From: Pseudomonadota bacterium
Lineage (GTDB): Bacteria > Pseudomonadota > Gammaproteobacteria > UBA5335
Direction: 5' to 3'
Assembly: GCA_002862965.1 (NCBI GenBank)
Contig: PKCW01000159.1
Coordinates: 1-6,551, forward strand
Length of the DNA: 6,551 nt
Position numbers and translations under genes: made by a program. Below are positions 5,850 through 6,551 of this stretch, one piece after another (positions within the stretch are counted from its first letter, which is position 1; each line of letters opens with the position of its first letter). The notes under the pieces are model-generated. The model saw only the letters and a list, made by a program, of their open reading frames with translations. It did no database searches and was not told the DNA's origin.

Positions 5850-6551
5850 ATGTCCCGCCATCGTTCCCTTATCCTCGTTTTGATCGCTGGCCTGTTGTGC
5901 GTGCTGGCGCTGCCCGGCACCGCCGATGCGGCCGATCGGCCGCTGCCAGTGTCGTACAAACTGCCGAAGGCGTTGGCCGCCAGCTTGTTCGCCCCTGGCT
6001 CCAGCCCACCCGGAGCCAATGACTGGGGGTGTCGCCCGTCCGCCGCCCACCCCGAGCCGGTCGTGCTGGTGCATGGCACCGTCGAGAACATGCGGATCAA
6101 CTGGAATGCCCTCTCGCCGCTGCTGAAGAACGAGGGTTACTGCGTGTTCGCTCTGGACTTCGGCGGCGTCGTGCTGGGCCAGTTCCGCGGCGTGAACAGC
6201 GTGCCGTCGTCGGCCGCCGAGCTGAGCACGTTCGTCGACCGGGTCCTCGCCGCCACCGGCGCCCAGAAAGTCGACATCGTGGGCCACTCGCAGGGTGGCA
6301 TGATGCCCCGCTACTACATCAACCTCCTGGGCGGTGACCAGAAGGTCGACAATCTGGTGGGCCTGGTTCCGTCGAACCACGGCACCACCGTCTTTGGCAT
6401 CGCCACCCTCGTCAACCTCATCCCCGGCGTGCCAGCCGTGATCGGCGCCGCCGTTGCCTCGGGTCGGGACCAAATAACCGGCTCCCCGTTCAACGCCACC
6501 CTCGCCGCCTCTGGCGAGACCCGGCCCGGCGTCACCTACACCGTGATCACG
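5850..6551 (+). CDS. Secreted alpha/beta-hydrolase, lipase class 2 family (triacylglycerol lipase/esterase), 3' partial
   Basis: The frame is open from ATG 5850 to the window end (234 codons) with no stop, so the 3' part is missing. Residues 1-27 form a signal peptide: a basic start (MSRHR), a hydrophobic core LILVLIAGLLCVLALP, and a likely cut after ADA at residue 27. The product is therefore exported. The mature part carries the oxyanion motif VVLVHGT at 71-77 and the nucleophile elbow GHSQGG at 145-150, with catalytic Ser147. PSNHGTT at 174-180 is also typical of the family. C61 and C98 may form a disulfide. Relatives are roughly 290-320 residues, so the catalytic His, and probably the Asp, lie beyond the edge. 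The family hydrolyses ester bonds of acylglycerols or other lipids; the substrate here is not shown. By memory, the sequence most resembles actinobacterial lipases, suggesting transfer. It is separated from glpK by about 650 bases and probably has its own promoter. Confidence 0.93.
   Translation, partial: MSRHRSLILVLIAGLLCVLALPGTADAADRPLPVSYKLPKALAASLFAPGSSPPGANDWGCRPSAAHPEPVVLVHGTVENMRINWNALSPLLKNEGYCVFALDFGGVVLGQFRGVNSVPSSAAELSTFVDRVLAATGAQKVDIVGHSQGGMMPRYYINLLGGDQKVDNLVGLVPSNHGTTVFGIATLVNLIPGVPAVIGAAVASGRDQITGSPFNATLAASGETRPGVTYTVIT

Overview
The window is GC-rich chromosomal DNA. The gene order rsmA-apaG-apaH, known from gammaproteobacteria (in E. coli surA-pdxA-rsmA-apaG-apaH), together with Proteobacteria-type GlpD and GlpK sequences, points to a high-GC gammaproteobacterium outside the Enterobacterales. 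The genus cannot be named from the sequence alone.

Layout, all on the + strand: 1-789 is rsmA (16S rRNA dimethyltransferase), missing its first residues at the left edge. 859-1260 is apaG and 1270-2121 is apaH (Ap4A hydrolase). 2131-3669 is glpD (aerobic glycerol-3-phosphate dehydrogenase) and 3692-5197 is glpK (glycerol kinase). 5198-5849 is a spacer of about 650 bases with no convincing gene, a few inverted repeats and a 12-base C run at its end. 5850-6551 is the first 234 codons of a secreted alpha/beta-hydrolase lipase that runs off the right edge.

The first five genes look like one transcription unit: spacings are 69, 9, 9 and 22 bases, with no terminator between them. The first three are a housekeeping set (ribosome maturation, ApaG, dinucleotide-alarmone removal). 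The next two are the core of glycerol use: GlpK makes glycerol-3-phosphate and GlpD oxidises it to dihydroxyacetone phosphate. No glycerol facilitator (glpF) or glp repressor gene is in the window.

The lipase has a signal peptide, an HG oxyanion motif and a GHSQG nucleophile elbow. Its sequence resembles the lipase class 2 family common in actinobacteria, so it may have been acquired. If it cleaves acylglycerols outside the cytoplasm, the glycerol released would be the substrate of the two genes upstream, but that link is inference. I see no strong case for a wholly undescribed system. The points most worth checking are the C12 tract against the lipase ribosome binding site, the loss of the usual allosteric residues in GlpK, and the joining of glycerol genes to the rsmA-apaG-apaH cluster.
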